From assembly GCA_014155875.1 (NCBI GenBank), contig JACEFZ010026849.1, positions 548,001 to 612,000 of the forward strand: a stretch of 64,000 bases of DNA, read 5' to 3'. This stretch comes from Cepaea nemoralis. Lineage: Eukaryota > Mollusca > Gastropoda > Stylommatophora > Helicidae. Positions 54,238 to 64,000 of this stretch are shown here, one piece after another. The position numbers and the translations under genes are program-made. The notes under the pieces were generated by a model, which was not told where the DNA came from, made no database searches, and worked only from the letters and a program-made list of their open reading frames with translations. Within the stretch, counting starts at the first letter, position 1, and every line of letters begins with the position of its first letter.

Positions 54238-56667
54238 TGGGGGTCGTCTCTGGACTGTTTGTTTGTCAACACAGATTCCCCGCCAATTTCCATAGCTGAT
54301 CATAAAAGAAATTACGCGCCAGCGGCACATTCCACACCGTGCTACACAGAATGAAAGAACGCACGAAAACTCCACGTAACAAAAAATGGTGAAGATCAGG
54401 AAGTATTTCAAGTAAGTTGAAGATCTTAGACGTTACAAAGTTTACAACAGTAAGTGAAAGTGTATATATTATAAGAACGGTACAATGAGAATTACCATAT
54501 CAGGACGTAAGAACAACATTACATAGAAGAAGTGCAGTAGAAATATAATAGTCGCACCAGACGCGAGAAACTGCACGATATGAAACAAGCCACAGCGCTA
54601 TATTATATGTATAACAACTGACATTTGGAAAGATCACAGCATATTTAAGAACATTATTGTGTTTTGAAAGAATGTACGGGTATGACTACAGTGCTACTTA
54701 AGAAAGGAAGATAGTACATAGATATGAAATGCCTGAAACATTCGACACCATGGTCGATATGGAAAGGAATTATGTCGATGTGAGTAGGCAGTGAGAGCTG
54801 AAGAAACACTGCGCTGCCACAATTCTACACCACAGTAACCTATTAGACTATAGCACAACGATTGACAATTTGTATTCAAGAATCTATGATCGATTAGAAA
54901 TGCGCGAAAGTGGTGCATTATGTGGAGCAATTTGCTGAATCTATGAAGTTCATTACAGGCTCAGATATTTGTCACAATTTTATCAGATTTATCGGTGGAC
55001 TGATACACACATGATGGGGTGTACTGCCGACGCACAGTTATAGTTACGCTGTTGGAAAGACATTCGCTAATTCTGTGAACATTACAGAAAGTTTTGACTT
55101 GTTGGTTCAGAACGCCAAAGCATTGAACTACCTACATTTGTGGGACATATACATCATACGTTCATTATATCTACTGCTGACACTACTTCATGTCTGAATT
55201 ATCGGCGCATAAGTGAGTTAGTACATATTACGACATTTTATATGCACACTTCGTCATGTGTCAAGATGGATAGCACGTGCACCACGGACACTCGTCTCCA
55301 CCATAATTGACAAGGAAGATGTTGCGTTATTTGGACGTTGCACATATATGAACATATTTACAACTGGACGTTACATACATCAACGCATAAGGACAACCAG
55401 GTCAGTGTACCCATATTTATTACGTCATTGAGGACATTACATTAGTCACATACCGGACACTTCATCACACGTCAGGACGACACGCACACGTACACTATGA
55501 CATATTATTGTTGAAATTGTCGAGGATTTCTCTACCATCGAGCAAGTCAACGCGGTCAATCGGGACCGAACACGAACTCCTCACGTCGACATTTATGAAC
55601 TGAATTTACGAACGTACTCTAATACGCTGACGCCAGGACATACGAACACTGTCACACGGATCGATAACAAGACTACACTATCGTTTATCATCGTGATAAC
55701 GGGCACACAACCTGTTCACTCATTGGACCTTACTTACCAGAAGTCGGATCACGTCATTCAACTGTACTTACTTCACTGTGGACATCATTCACTCAAGTAC
55801 CTACAGCGCACATTCAGCATAAAGTATCAATACTAAGGCTGAAATGAACTCAAGTTTCGTCGATATACCACAGCCGACTACGTGTTCTTATGAGTCGGTG
55901 ACGGACCACGTCGGTTCAGGTACCAGTACAAGTTAATTGTACTATCATCTAAAGGCAGGAGCAACAATCGTTACACAACTCCTCACATATTTTCATGCAG
56001 CCAGGATACCACTAATCGATTGCCAATTACGGATCAGTATACTTATCAACACGTAATTGAGAGTCTCAAATTATATCAATTCTCGAGCGATTCAAATATT
56101 ACTCTAAGTTCGGGAGATGCACTAAAGGCCAGTAGCAATTGTATTGTTGATGTATTATGGCATTGATCCTGGTAATAAGGCGCTATTTATCAATTTTTGT
56201 TTTGTGCTGATCTTGCGGGCGTCACCACAATACTATTGTCTTGTCATAACTGTAGTAGTATAGTATGTGCGTTACCCGTTAAAATGTGGATACAAAAAAA
56301 TTTGTTATTGTTTGTAAACAGTAATATGTATTCGCGTCACTCGTCATTCGTCTTTGATGATTGTTAGTTGTCTTGCGTTACATATATATATTGTATATTG
56401 AATATATTTCTTCATATTTATTTTTTCTAGTATATTTATTTAGTTTATTATAGAGATATTTGATTGATTTTTTTTGTGGTGTTCAAGTTGACACTACAAA
56501 TTTATTTGAGTTGTATTTGCTCAAGTGTGATATAACATTTACGGTACTATCCGAATGATAGTGATCTGAGACAATATTACAATTTTGTCGATTCTTTTCT
56601 TCTCTTGCCTACGACCATATTTATTTCACCCAGATAGCTCATTTTACAGGTAGGACATTAGGACAAG
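54238..56667 (+). other. long untranslated leader of the LTR element
   Basis: 2.4 kb between the primer site and the Gag-like ORF. No ORF of note and no recognisable domain. Such long leaders are typical of LARD-type elements. Confidence 0.6.
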
Positions 56668-57753
56668 ATGTCGACACTACAACATTTCATTGAATTAGGT
56701 GAAAGGACTGGGTTAACTGGTTCTGACCTTAGGGATTGGGCAAAGCATGAGCTCAATGAACAACAAAAACGTGACAAAGAAACTAGACAACTCCAGCTTA
56801 CAGCAGAGAAGGAAACTAGACAACTCCAGCTTACAGCAGAGAAGGAAACTAGACAACTCCAGCTTACAGCAGAGAAGGAAGCTAGACAACTGGAAAAAGA
56901 GGAAAGACAACTACAAGCTACGCGTGAAAAGGAAGAAAGACAACTTCAACATACACGTGAGAAGGAGGAGAGAGAATTAAAGGAAAAAGAGATGGCTTTG
57001 GAACGCGAAAAGATTGCAGCGGAAAAAGAGAAGTTAGTTATGGAAATGCAATTTAAAGAGAAACAATTGGCAATTGAGAGGGAGATATTTTGGAAAGACA
57101 TGGATAAGAAGTTTGGTGTGACTGAGATAAACCTTAGGAATTTGGCAAAGGAAAGAGTTGAACGATTAGAAATGTTGATAGAAGAGAAAAGAAGGAAACA
57201 ACTACAAAACATTTATGAAACGAATACCAAAGAGGTAATTCAAAAAGTAATCGTCATTCGCAAACCTGATGAGACACTCACAAGTATAAGTACCCAAAGT
57301 GAAGTGACACAAGAAGAAAAAGATAAAGAAGAAGATAACACACAAATAGAACAGATTACACCAACTGTTAACGAAAACGAGATAACACAAATGTGTGATA
57401 ACGCAACAGAAAGGAGTGGTGTTTACATCGATAAACAAGAAATAAACAAACATTCTTCATCAAATGATTCTACATCCGAGAACATAAATCAAAAACAAAA
57501 CAAACGAGATTGTTTGTCTGTAAATGACATATTGTTGAAACATTCAAAAGTTACACGCACTGATGATTACTTGTCGTACTTCTGGTACACATTTAACAAA
57601 CATACGGCATTGCAGCGTATGCATTACAGAAGATATGCAAGACTGAAAACAATAACATTGTTCCAATCAACAAATTTACAATGTGCAAATATTGGCATGA
57701 GTGCAGATGAGAGATTTTACAGGTTTGAAACAAAGAAAGAGAGAACGAAATAG
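56668..57753 (+). CDS. Gag-like coiled-coil protein (361 codons)
   Basis: Begins MSTLQHFIELGERTGLTGSD then LRDWAKHELNEQ, a start typical of Gag proteins of invertebrate LTR elements. Residues ~35-75 hold three exact 11-residue repeats (ETRQLQLTAEK; 33 bp each), then a variant. A charged coiled coil continues to about residue 180. The middle is acidic and Thr/Glu-rich; the end (YLSYFWYTFNKHTALQRMHY) is basic-aromatic. No zinc knuckle and no protease follow. It probably forms particles with help from an autonomous relative. Confidence 0.8.
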   Translation: MSTLQHFIELGERTGLTGSDLRDWAKHELNEQQKRDKETRQLQLTAEKETRQLQLTAEKETRQLQLTAEKEARQLEKEERQLQATREKEERQLQHTREKEERELKEKEMALEREKIAAEKEKLVMEMQFKEKQLAIEREIFWKDMDKKFGVTEINLRNLAKERVERLEMLIEEKRRKQLQNIYETNTKEVIQKVIVIRKPDETLTSISTQSEVTQEEKDKEEDNTQIEQITPTVNENEITQMCDNATERSGVYIDKQEINKHSSSNDSTSENINQKQNKRDCLSVNDILLKHSKVTRTDDYLSYFWYTFNKHTALQRMHYRRYARLKTITLFQSTNLQCANIGMSADERFYRFETKKERTK

Positions 57754-59172
57754 AATGAAAGGAAGAATAAAAGAAAAATAAAATGGGATGAAAGTGTTAG
57801 GTTCATATTCACACAGAATACATTACAGACACATTAGGGTCTTAGGTCTTATTACTTAATTATGGCATGTCGCACTGATATAAATATATACTTTTTTGAG
57901 ATGTTCATACTATCTAATGTCTCTACAATCAGTTGGATAATATTTCGGTTCGCTATTCTTCGGATAATTGTTCATAACTATATATTTATTAGAGAACTTA
58001 ATAAATTATTTGGTTTAAATATTTATTTTTGTTGAATCAGAATATTATATTATATTGCTGATTTAGTTTCTTAGAAGTCCTGAATAGTTGCAATATCTCA
58101 TTCTTCACAAGTCTATATCTATATTGAAGATCTACAAGATTTTATTTGGTCAATCACATTCTGTGAGACATTCTCAGTCGATTATAGTTTAGAAGGGCAG
58201 TTCTTTGTTATAAGTTAAGTAGTTATATATATTAATGTTCTGTTCTTTCATAAGTTATTAAGAAATTCGATAAAGATATATTCAGATAGTGCCGAATTGA
58301 GGGAACAATGCTATAAGAATCAACTAAATATTTATTATTACAAATAGAATTTAGTCAATTAGGTACATATGTTACCGATTTTCCATTGACAGCGTGAGTG
58401 AAGGCAATACGCGGAATAAGAACTTCACAAGAGACGCATGATTGTGCATTCAATGGCTAAGCCAAGTATTTTGTTGTGTATTGTCACACTAACTGTGAAC
58501 GGTATATGATTGTGTTATTAATAGTTATTCATTAGTTGATTGTTAAATTATTAAGAAGTAATTGCAGATTGGTATTAATATAAATATTGAATTCGATGAT
58601 ATTAATTATTTACTTGCATTAACAATGTTGTTGGATTAATTAATATTATAGTAGATGGATTAAGCTGCACAGAAGGAGCAAAAGAATAGATACAATCAAG
58701 CGACATTCTTAAGATATCCACAGGAAAAGGATCAATAGATTCTCAAGGCGGAAAGCGTATAAGTCACCCTACCCATGGAGATAAATTTCAGGAAAAGGAA
58801 AAGATGTATGGTACCAAACAAGGACAACAAGGGTCAACTACAACAAAAATGGTTACATGGAACACCTCATTATTACCCTCGTCCTAAACTCATGGTAAAA
58901 CCTAGAGTTAGGACACACTTGTCTATTATGACAAGGTAGGGACTAATATGTTATTAGTTGGTCTGATTGCCCATAATCAGCCACACGACGTCCAAAGGAG
59001 GGTTTGGACAGGTGGGCGTGCCCGTTATGTAGCTTTATTTTTTTTAGGGTAAATAAGGGGGTAAAACCAAGTACTATTCAGTTGTGGTTAAAATTGTTGT
59101 GGTAGTCGTACAGATATACAGATATAAAGAAAAAAATTATAAATAATTTTTTTTATCTGGGAGGGGGCATTA
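57754..59172 (+). other. 3' internal non-coding region of the LTR element
   Basis: AT-rich, stop-dense. No pol remnant is convincing; a short YYPRPKLMVKPRVR peptide near 58870 is the only Pro/Arg-rich trace. Ends in the purine tract. Confidence 0.55.
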
Positions 59173-59793
59173 TGCCACATAACGGAACACGCGCCACCAA
59201 GGATAAAGAAGAGACCTTACTGGATTTTCCCAGACAGACACAAAACTGGACGACAAATATGAGAAACCAAGGAAAGGAAAACAACGTCATTGGACGGCAA
59301 CTGGAGACGCTGTGAATTGTGGATTCGAAAGGATGTGTTTCTAAAAGGCTCCGTGTGAAGGTGACACCTGGAGGCGGTAATTTCGTGATGAAGCAGCTGG
59401 GAGTCCGGAGAGGAATGTATTAAAGACAACACAACAGTAGAAAGACCGGGTGCAGATACCTAGACTTTTATTTAATCAGTTGAACTGAGGATTTGGATAA
59501 TTAAGCCTCAAGGGCAGCGAGCTGGACTCGGAGCTCGTAAGTAGATGTTATTTAAGTGAGCGCCGATCCTGCGTATAGGGATCAGCTCACGTTTCTACAA
59601 GAGTTATATCTTTTGTCCTGCGGCGGAATAAAAGTACGTCTTTCGCTTGCTCGATTTGAGTCTGCCATATATTCATGATCCTGTTGGTAAGATAGAACAT
59701 GTTTTGTTGTTCTGATCTGTTCTTGACGAGTTCAATTTAAGTTGCTTTAAGTGTACGGTCCCGTGGGATTTAGAGGACAGGCACTTTAAGACA
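59173..59793 (+). mobile_element. 3' LTR (621 bp)
   Basis: Equal in length to the 5' LTR; one substitution (A at 59419 versus G at 53861). Confidence 0.93.
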
Positions 59794-59797
59794 CGCG

Positions 59798-60680
59798 GGT
59801 CATAGACTAAGACGAGGCAGGTCCTGGATGGCACAGGCAGAACTTTCTATAAGTCAAGTGTGTGATCTAGAGACCATCAATCGTGAAAGAGAGTGGGTTG
59901 AAGTTCCAGAAGAGATCACGGACTGGCAAAATGTCATAATAACACTGGGTCGTGAGTGCAGAGAATGTGCAGCGGGACGCACTGAGTTTGAAGTGCAACA
60001 GCTGATCCAGAGCAACACACATCAAGGTGACATAGTCATCTACACCGATGGGTCTGTGGTGAGAAACAGACGTAGTGGCTGGGGCTTTATTGCAAAGGCT
60101 AATGGACAAGTCTTGAAAAAAGGAGAGTCTAGCATTTGAGACTATGACTTCCAGCATGAGAATGGAGGTGGAGGCAGTAACAGTGGCATTCCGGTGGCTA
60201 GAGGAGACTACTGCAACACACGTTGTATTCATTACGGATTCAAGGAGTATACTTAGGTGGAGAAAGGCATGTTTCGTGTGGAGTGGCAATCGTCACTTCA
60301 GAGGTCACAGATTGTGAGAATTGTATGGATATTTTCCCCTGGCCATGTGGGGGAATGAACAGCTGATAGGCTAGCAGGGAATGCACCTCTTGGTGGCAGT
60401 TTGCCTATGGACAAGGGGGAGGTGGTCGTGCGCTTGAGGGACCAGGTGGAGAAGGCGGAGGGAACAGATTAAGAACCCATATGTGGAAAGAATGAGATTG
60501 CGGGGGATTGGCAGGGGTTCTGGAAGAATCTCAAAACTGAGAGGGAAGACCAGGAGAACTTTTAATCAGATTGCGGTGGGAACGATTAGTAGCATGACTC
60601 TTCACTGGCTGTTGAACGAGGGGGCGGAGCATGTATGGGAATGTCCTGAGTGCAGTGATGTCAGTTCTTAACTCAGCTCA
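59798..60680 (+). mobile_element. R1/I-like LINE, RNase H region (second half)
   Basis: Resumes the LINE from 53614: GHRLRRGRSWMAQAELSISQ, then RNase H IVIYTDGSVVRNRRSGWGF (Asp), SMRMEVEAVTVAFRWLEETT (Glu), VFITDS (Asp), SPGHVG (His). Frameshifts near 60130 and 60255 and a small deletion at 60350 (GVQG lost relative to 17480). C-terminus WLLNEGAEHVWECPECSDV. Confidence 0.9.
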
Positions 60681-60848
60681 ACTCTGCATTGGTTATTCTG
60701 TTATACCATTTCAGTCGCACTGTTCTGCGCAGACAGCAGTTAATGATTATTTGTAGTTAATTAGTAATTATTTAAGTCATTCTCCATGTTTTTGATTCAT
60801 TTATTAGTACTAATTTAACACTGGAGTTAAATATTCTAACTTTGGTTC

Positions 60849-60997
60849 TTCTTCTTCTTCTTCTGCGTTCATCCGGAGGTTCTTTTTTTTCGGACGTGAC
60901 TGCGTTGTGCCTGTTTACAGCAGAGCTGCGTTCTTGCGCTGTTAGGCCGACACATCCGACTTCTGCGGGCATTTGTTGACCGGGTTAACCTTCCCGG
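60849..60997 (-). repeat. GAA-SINE, complete, perfect target duplication
   Basis: 12-bp duplication TAACTTTGGTTC at 60837-60848 and 60998-61009. 149 bp, (TTC)n on the plus strand. Confidence 0.95.
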
Positions 60998-61206
60998 TAA
61001 CTTTGGTTCAAAGTTACATTTATTGTGATTTTCCACAAACATTCTAGTCCTCCTTGAGATAGTTATTAATGTGAGTGCCCAGCGAATGATGCAGAAATGT
61101 CTGGACTGAAAGACAGCTATGACAAACGTAAATAATGAAATACTGTGACAGTCTGCTGATGTATATGTTAGACTTGAAGTATTTGTAAGGTCAACAAAAG
61201 GCATTT

Positions 61207-62706
61207 CTTCTTTTCGTTCATCCGGAGTGTTTTTTCAGATGTGATTGCGGTGTGTCTGTTATGCGCCCCTGGGCCGAAACCCGTAGGCCAACACATCGAC
61301 TTTAGCATGCTTTTTTGACCAGGTAGCATTCCTGGGAGACTCTCACTTTTGTGGTGCCATCTGCAACCATGCTGGCCAAGGTTGAACGGTCGAAGACAAC
61401 GGTCATACCTCAAAGGAAGGCAGGGACAGTCCATAGCATTTGCCGCCATCCAAGGTTGCTTCCATAGTTGCAGGGCCGACACATAATGCCCTGGATCTGG
61501 GCTCACCGAGGGAGATCGTCACGTCCTGCTCATGGCTGCTTTAAATCCTCACTTCAATATATTGGTCACTTCGTTTCCCCGGGTCATTCCCGCACAAACC
61601 AGACAAGTTTGCAGACGGCATCCACTCAGCGAGTTTTCGGACATGTGCTTGTCGTTGCGCCCATCAGAGCTTTTCCGGGCACAACAGACATTCGGAAAAC
61701 CACCCAGTCAGAGCTGTTCCGAACAAGAGCGGCATTCGGAAACTAGGTAGTCAGAGCTGTTCCTAGCACGAGAGACATTCGGACGAGACATTTCACTCGG
61801 ACGTAATTGCGTAGTGTCAATTTTTAGTTTGCCACCCGTAGGACGACACTTCCGACTTCAGCGGACATTTTTTAATGAGGTTAACCTTCCTCTGGTTTCG
61901 AGGCACGTTGGACTGTTGTGATGTCGCTAACATCTCAGCTGGTCAAGATAGAACGATGAACGACATCGTGGTCGGCCCTCAGGGGAAGGCAGGGGCAGAC
62001 CATGAGCATTCCCTCGCTATCCAAGGAGGCTTCCATAATTGCAGAGCCGGCACATATTGCTTTGTGACTGGGCTCACCCGAGGAGTTGCCACGTCCTGCT
62101 CATGGCTGCTTTAGTTCCTCACTTCCATGTGTTGGGCAACCCGTTTGCCCCTGATCGCTCAGCACACACCAGGGACGGTCAGACTGCGAGCGACACCCAC
62201 TCGGTAAGCTTTTGCTTTCGGACCACGCAATAGGTCGGCTCGCCGTGCGTTCCATTTTGCGTCATTGAGACGTTCTTCCACTTTTGTCTACACACTCTCT
62301 ACGAGTTAGATACAGTTTTCGCAGCCATTTTCTTCGGCTGGGGCACTTTTTTGACTTTTTGTACTCGCTCACGAGGTAGGCTACTTGTGCTGCCGGCTCA
62401 GCACCTTACCTTCGTGAAGCGGTGAACGAGAAACGGCCTGGCCCTCTCATCCGGGAATCTCTCATATCCCCCAGCTGAGAGCCTTCGAACTTGTATCAGA
62501 CCTGAGCATGTAGCTTGCTCAGTATCACGCCTTTATTTTTCGAAAGGTGGGTATCGGCCTGGCTCTCAGGTCCAAGGGTTTGTGGCTTAGAGGCGTTTAG
62601 CCACAGCCCTCGACAGGGAGCTTTTAGTGTTTTGTCCGGACCAAGATATTCTGCCTTCGTGCGCCTGATTTAAATATTTGACTGCTATCCTCAGTCTCAC
62701 CTGCAG
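61207..62706 (-). mobile_element. composite GAA retroposon, second copy, 5'-truncated
   Basis: Reverse complement of about 29400-30933, starting after the ribozyme. Perfect 13-bp duplication ACAAAAGGCATTT at 61194-61206 and 62707-62719. Both internal modules are kept in the same order. 5' truncation with its own duplication shows independent LINE-type retroposition. Confidence 0.92.
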
Positions 62707-62774
62707 ACAAAAGGCATTTAATACCCAAAAATTCACCCATGTGGTACTTAAGCACTTAGATGAGATAAGAAGTC

Positions 62775-62922
62775 CCCGGGAAGGTTAACCGGTCAACAAA
62801 TGCCCGCAGAAGTCGGATGTGTCGGCCTAACGGCGCAAGAACGCAGCTCTGCTGTAAACAGGCACAACGCAATCACATCCGAAAAAAAAACTCCGGATGA
62901 ACGAAGAAGAAGAAGAAGAAGA
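62775..62922 (+). repeat. GAA-SINE, complete, perfect target duplication
   Basis: 12-bp duplication AGATAAGAAGTC at 62763-62774 and 62923-62934. (GAA)n tail of seven units. Confidence 0.95.
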
Positions 62923-63008
62923 AGATAAGAAGTCAATTTGTTGTATCTACTGGTTGCTGGCAGTGAGCAGTAATGGCTGTACAATTTTTATTTGATCTGT
63001 ATGAGAAC

Positions 63009-63155
63009 CATTATTTCATTAACATCAGAGGAACGAAGAAGAGGAATTTCATTAAAATCATGAAAGTGTACTTCCTGTATTACTTCAAGTAAAACCATTA
63101 CAGTTTCAAAGCTCAAGATGCTACGAGAACGAGTCAATAAGTAAGTCACACAGTT
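63009..63155 (-). CDS. candidate upstream exon of the RLD gene (unproven)
   Basis: Good acceptor (ACCTGCCATCCCACAG) before 63155, weak donor GTTCTC after 63009, 49 open codons: NCVTYLLTRSRSILSFETVM, VLLEVIQEVHFHDF, LLRSSDVNEIM. Protein-like and on the right strand. Its phase does not join exon 1 directly, so another exon would be needed between. Confidence 0.3.
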
Positions 63156-63189
63156 CTGTGGGATGGCAGGTAAATGTAGTTGGTTTTTT

Positions 63190-63925
63190 CTACAGGTGTC
63201 ATTAGGTGACAGCAACATCGAACTTTATATTCCTGTTCATCAGATGGCCCTAGGTGTCTCATGCGCAGCGCATAAACAAAATGGTGACTGTACTTACGGT
63301 GTGTATAACCAAAGAGCAATGTGCTGTTGTGAGTTTTTTGTGGGCAAAAGGACTGCCTGCAAAGGACATTCATAAGGAAATGCTTCCTGTTTATGCTGAC
63401 AAATGTTTGCCCCGTAAAGCGGTGCATAGCTGGGTAGAAAAATTTTCTCAAGGATGCTCTACAATCGTTGATGAAATCTGATCTAGTCGTTATGCTGATA
63501 GTGTTCAGTGATTGTCAAGGCGTGCTTTTAACCAATTTCAAGAAGAAAGGTGACAATGTGAATTCTGAATCGTACTGTAAGTTCTATCGATGCTTCATGA
63601 TGCAATTTGAAGAAAACGTCCAGGACTGCTGAATAGAGAAGTGTTGCTTCTTTATGACGATGCCAAACCACATACGACTCGATTAATTCAGGAGAAAATT
63701 AACCCCGACTTAGCCCCTAGAGATTTCCACCTTTTTTGTCCACTGAAAACCCACCTTGGCGGGAGACATTTCGCGACTGACGCCAAAGTTGAATGTGAAG
63801 TGAAAACGTAGTTTAGAAAACAGCATGCAGTTCTATGCAGCCGGTTTGGGAGGACTGATAAAACGATGGGGTAAGTGCATTAATGTTGGTAGAAATTATG
63901 TTGAGAAATAAAGGGACAATGTATG
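63190..63925 (+). mobile_element. mariner-family transposon, dead
   Basis: N-terminal helix-turn-helix region from Met at 63281 (EQCAVVSFLWAKGLPAKDIH, LPRKAVHSWVEKFSQG), a stop at 63479, an internal deletion, then LLLYDDAKPHTTRLIQEKI (the DxxPH catalytic stretch) and LAPRDFHLFCPLKTHLGG. The 5' two thirds of the catalytic core is missing. Terminal repeats not identified with confidence. Confidence 0.8.
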
Positions 63926-64000
63926 TATAAAAATAAACTGGTTTCAAGCTATCATGTTTAGTTATTTTTCTACAGCCTGATGATGCATGATAAGGCAGAC

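Larger units (their letters stand above)
53615..59793 (+). mobile_element. LTR retrotransposon without pol (6.2 kb)
   Basis: Two 621-bp LTRs flank 4.9 kb holding one Gag-like ORF and no protease, RT, RNase H or integrase. A TGG-starting primer-site candidate lies 2 bases after the 5' LTR (54238). A purine tract (GGGAGGGGGCAT) ends just before the 3' LTR. A single LTR difference means very recent insertion. Excision leaves MVT joined to GHRLR in frame in the host LINE. Large internal non-coding parts make it a LARD-like, non-autonomous element. Confidence 0.9.

Noticed and set aside
57754..59172. Search for an integrase or RT remnant in the LTR element
   Set aside because: Only stop-dense AT-rich sequence; no catalytic motif seen on either strand.

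Overview
The window is nuclear DNA of an intron-rich, repeat-rich invertebrate. It is AT-rich, has no operons or bacterial signals, and small GT-AG exons are scattered through introns full of transposons. The repeats include a Penelope-like element, RNase-H-bearing and RTE-like LINEs, tRNA-type SINEs, a mariner, hAT MITEs and an LTR element with a coiled-coil Gag. This suits a mollusc or arthropod, but I cannot fix the phylum from sequence alone.

Host gene. One protein-coding gene is clearly supported, on the minus strand. Eighteen exons can be chained from 52569 down to 1959, 2,473 coding bases or about 824 codons, with every junction matching in phase. The first and last exons are not in the window. 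The protein has an N-terminal helical region (exons 1-3), a complete seven-bladed RCC1-like propeller (exons 4-12) and a helical C-terminal region (exons 13-18) that I do not recognise. RLD proteins such as claret/GLO-4 are candidates; the family is not proven.

Layout. 1-9.5 kb: last visible exon, then an almost full-length RNase-H LINE (8897 to about 4150, minus) split by a solo LTR. 9.5-22 kb: exons 13-17 among tRNA-SINEs, hAT MITEs, a 53-bp TATA-containing satellite and a Penelope-like element with an inverted copy of its own 3' end. 22-36 kb: propeller exons, a 1.67-kb composite retroposon inside a LINE, and a local triplication across an exon/intron boundary. 36-52 kb: RTE-like LINE (RT domain), many 5'-truncated LINE ends, SINEs and three tandem arrays. 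52.5-64 kb: upstream of the first visible exon. Here a young 6.2-kb LTR retrotransposon without pol sits inside an R1/I-like LINE, followed by a second copy of the composite retroposon, a GAA-SINE and a dead mariner.

Most notable result. Two retroelements, the LINE at 8897-4150 and the composite retroposon at 29266-30933, begin with a sequence that folds by eye into the nested double pseudoknot of an HDV-like self-cleaving ribozyme. In the second, the 7-bp P1 helix starts at the first base after a perfect 13-bp target-site duplication. The composite retroposon looks like an undescribed, non-autonomous, modular element whose last module also exists alone as an abundant short GAA-tailed SINE. 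Many nested insertions carry clean target-site duplications, and in two cases removing the insert restores the interrupted reading frame.
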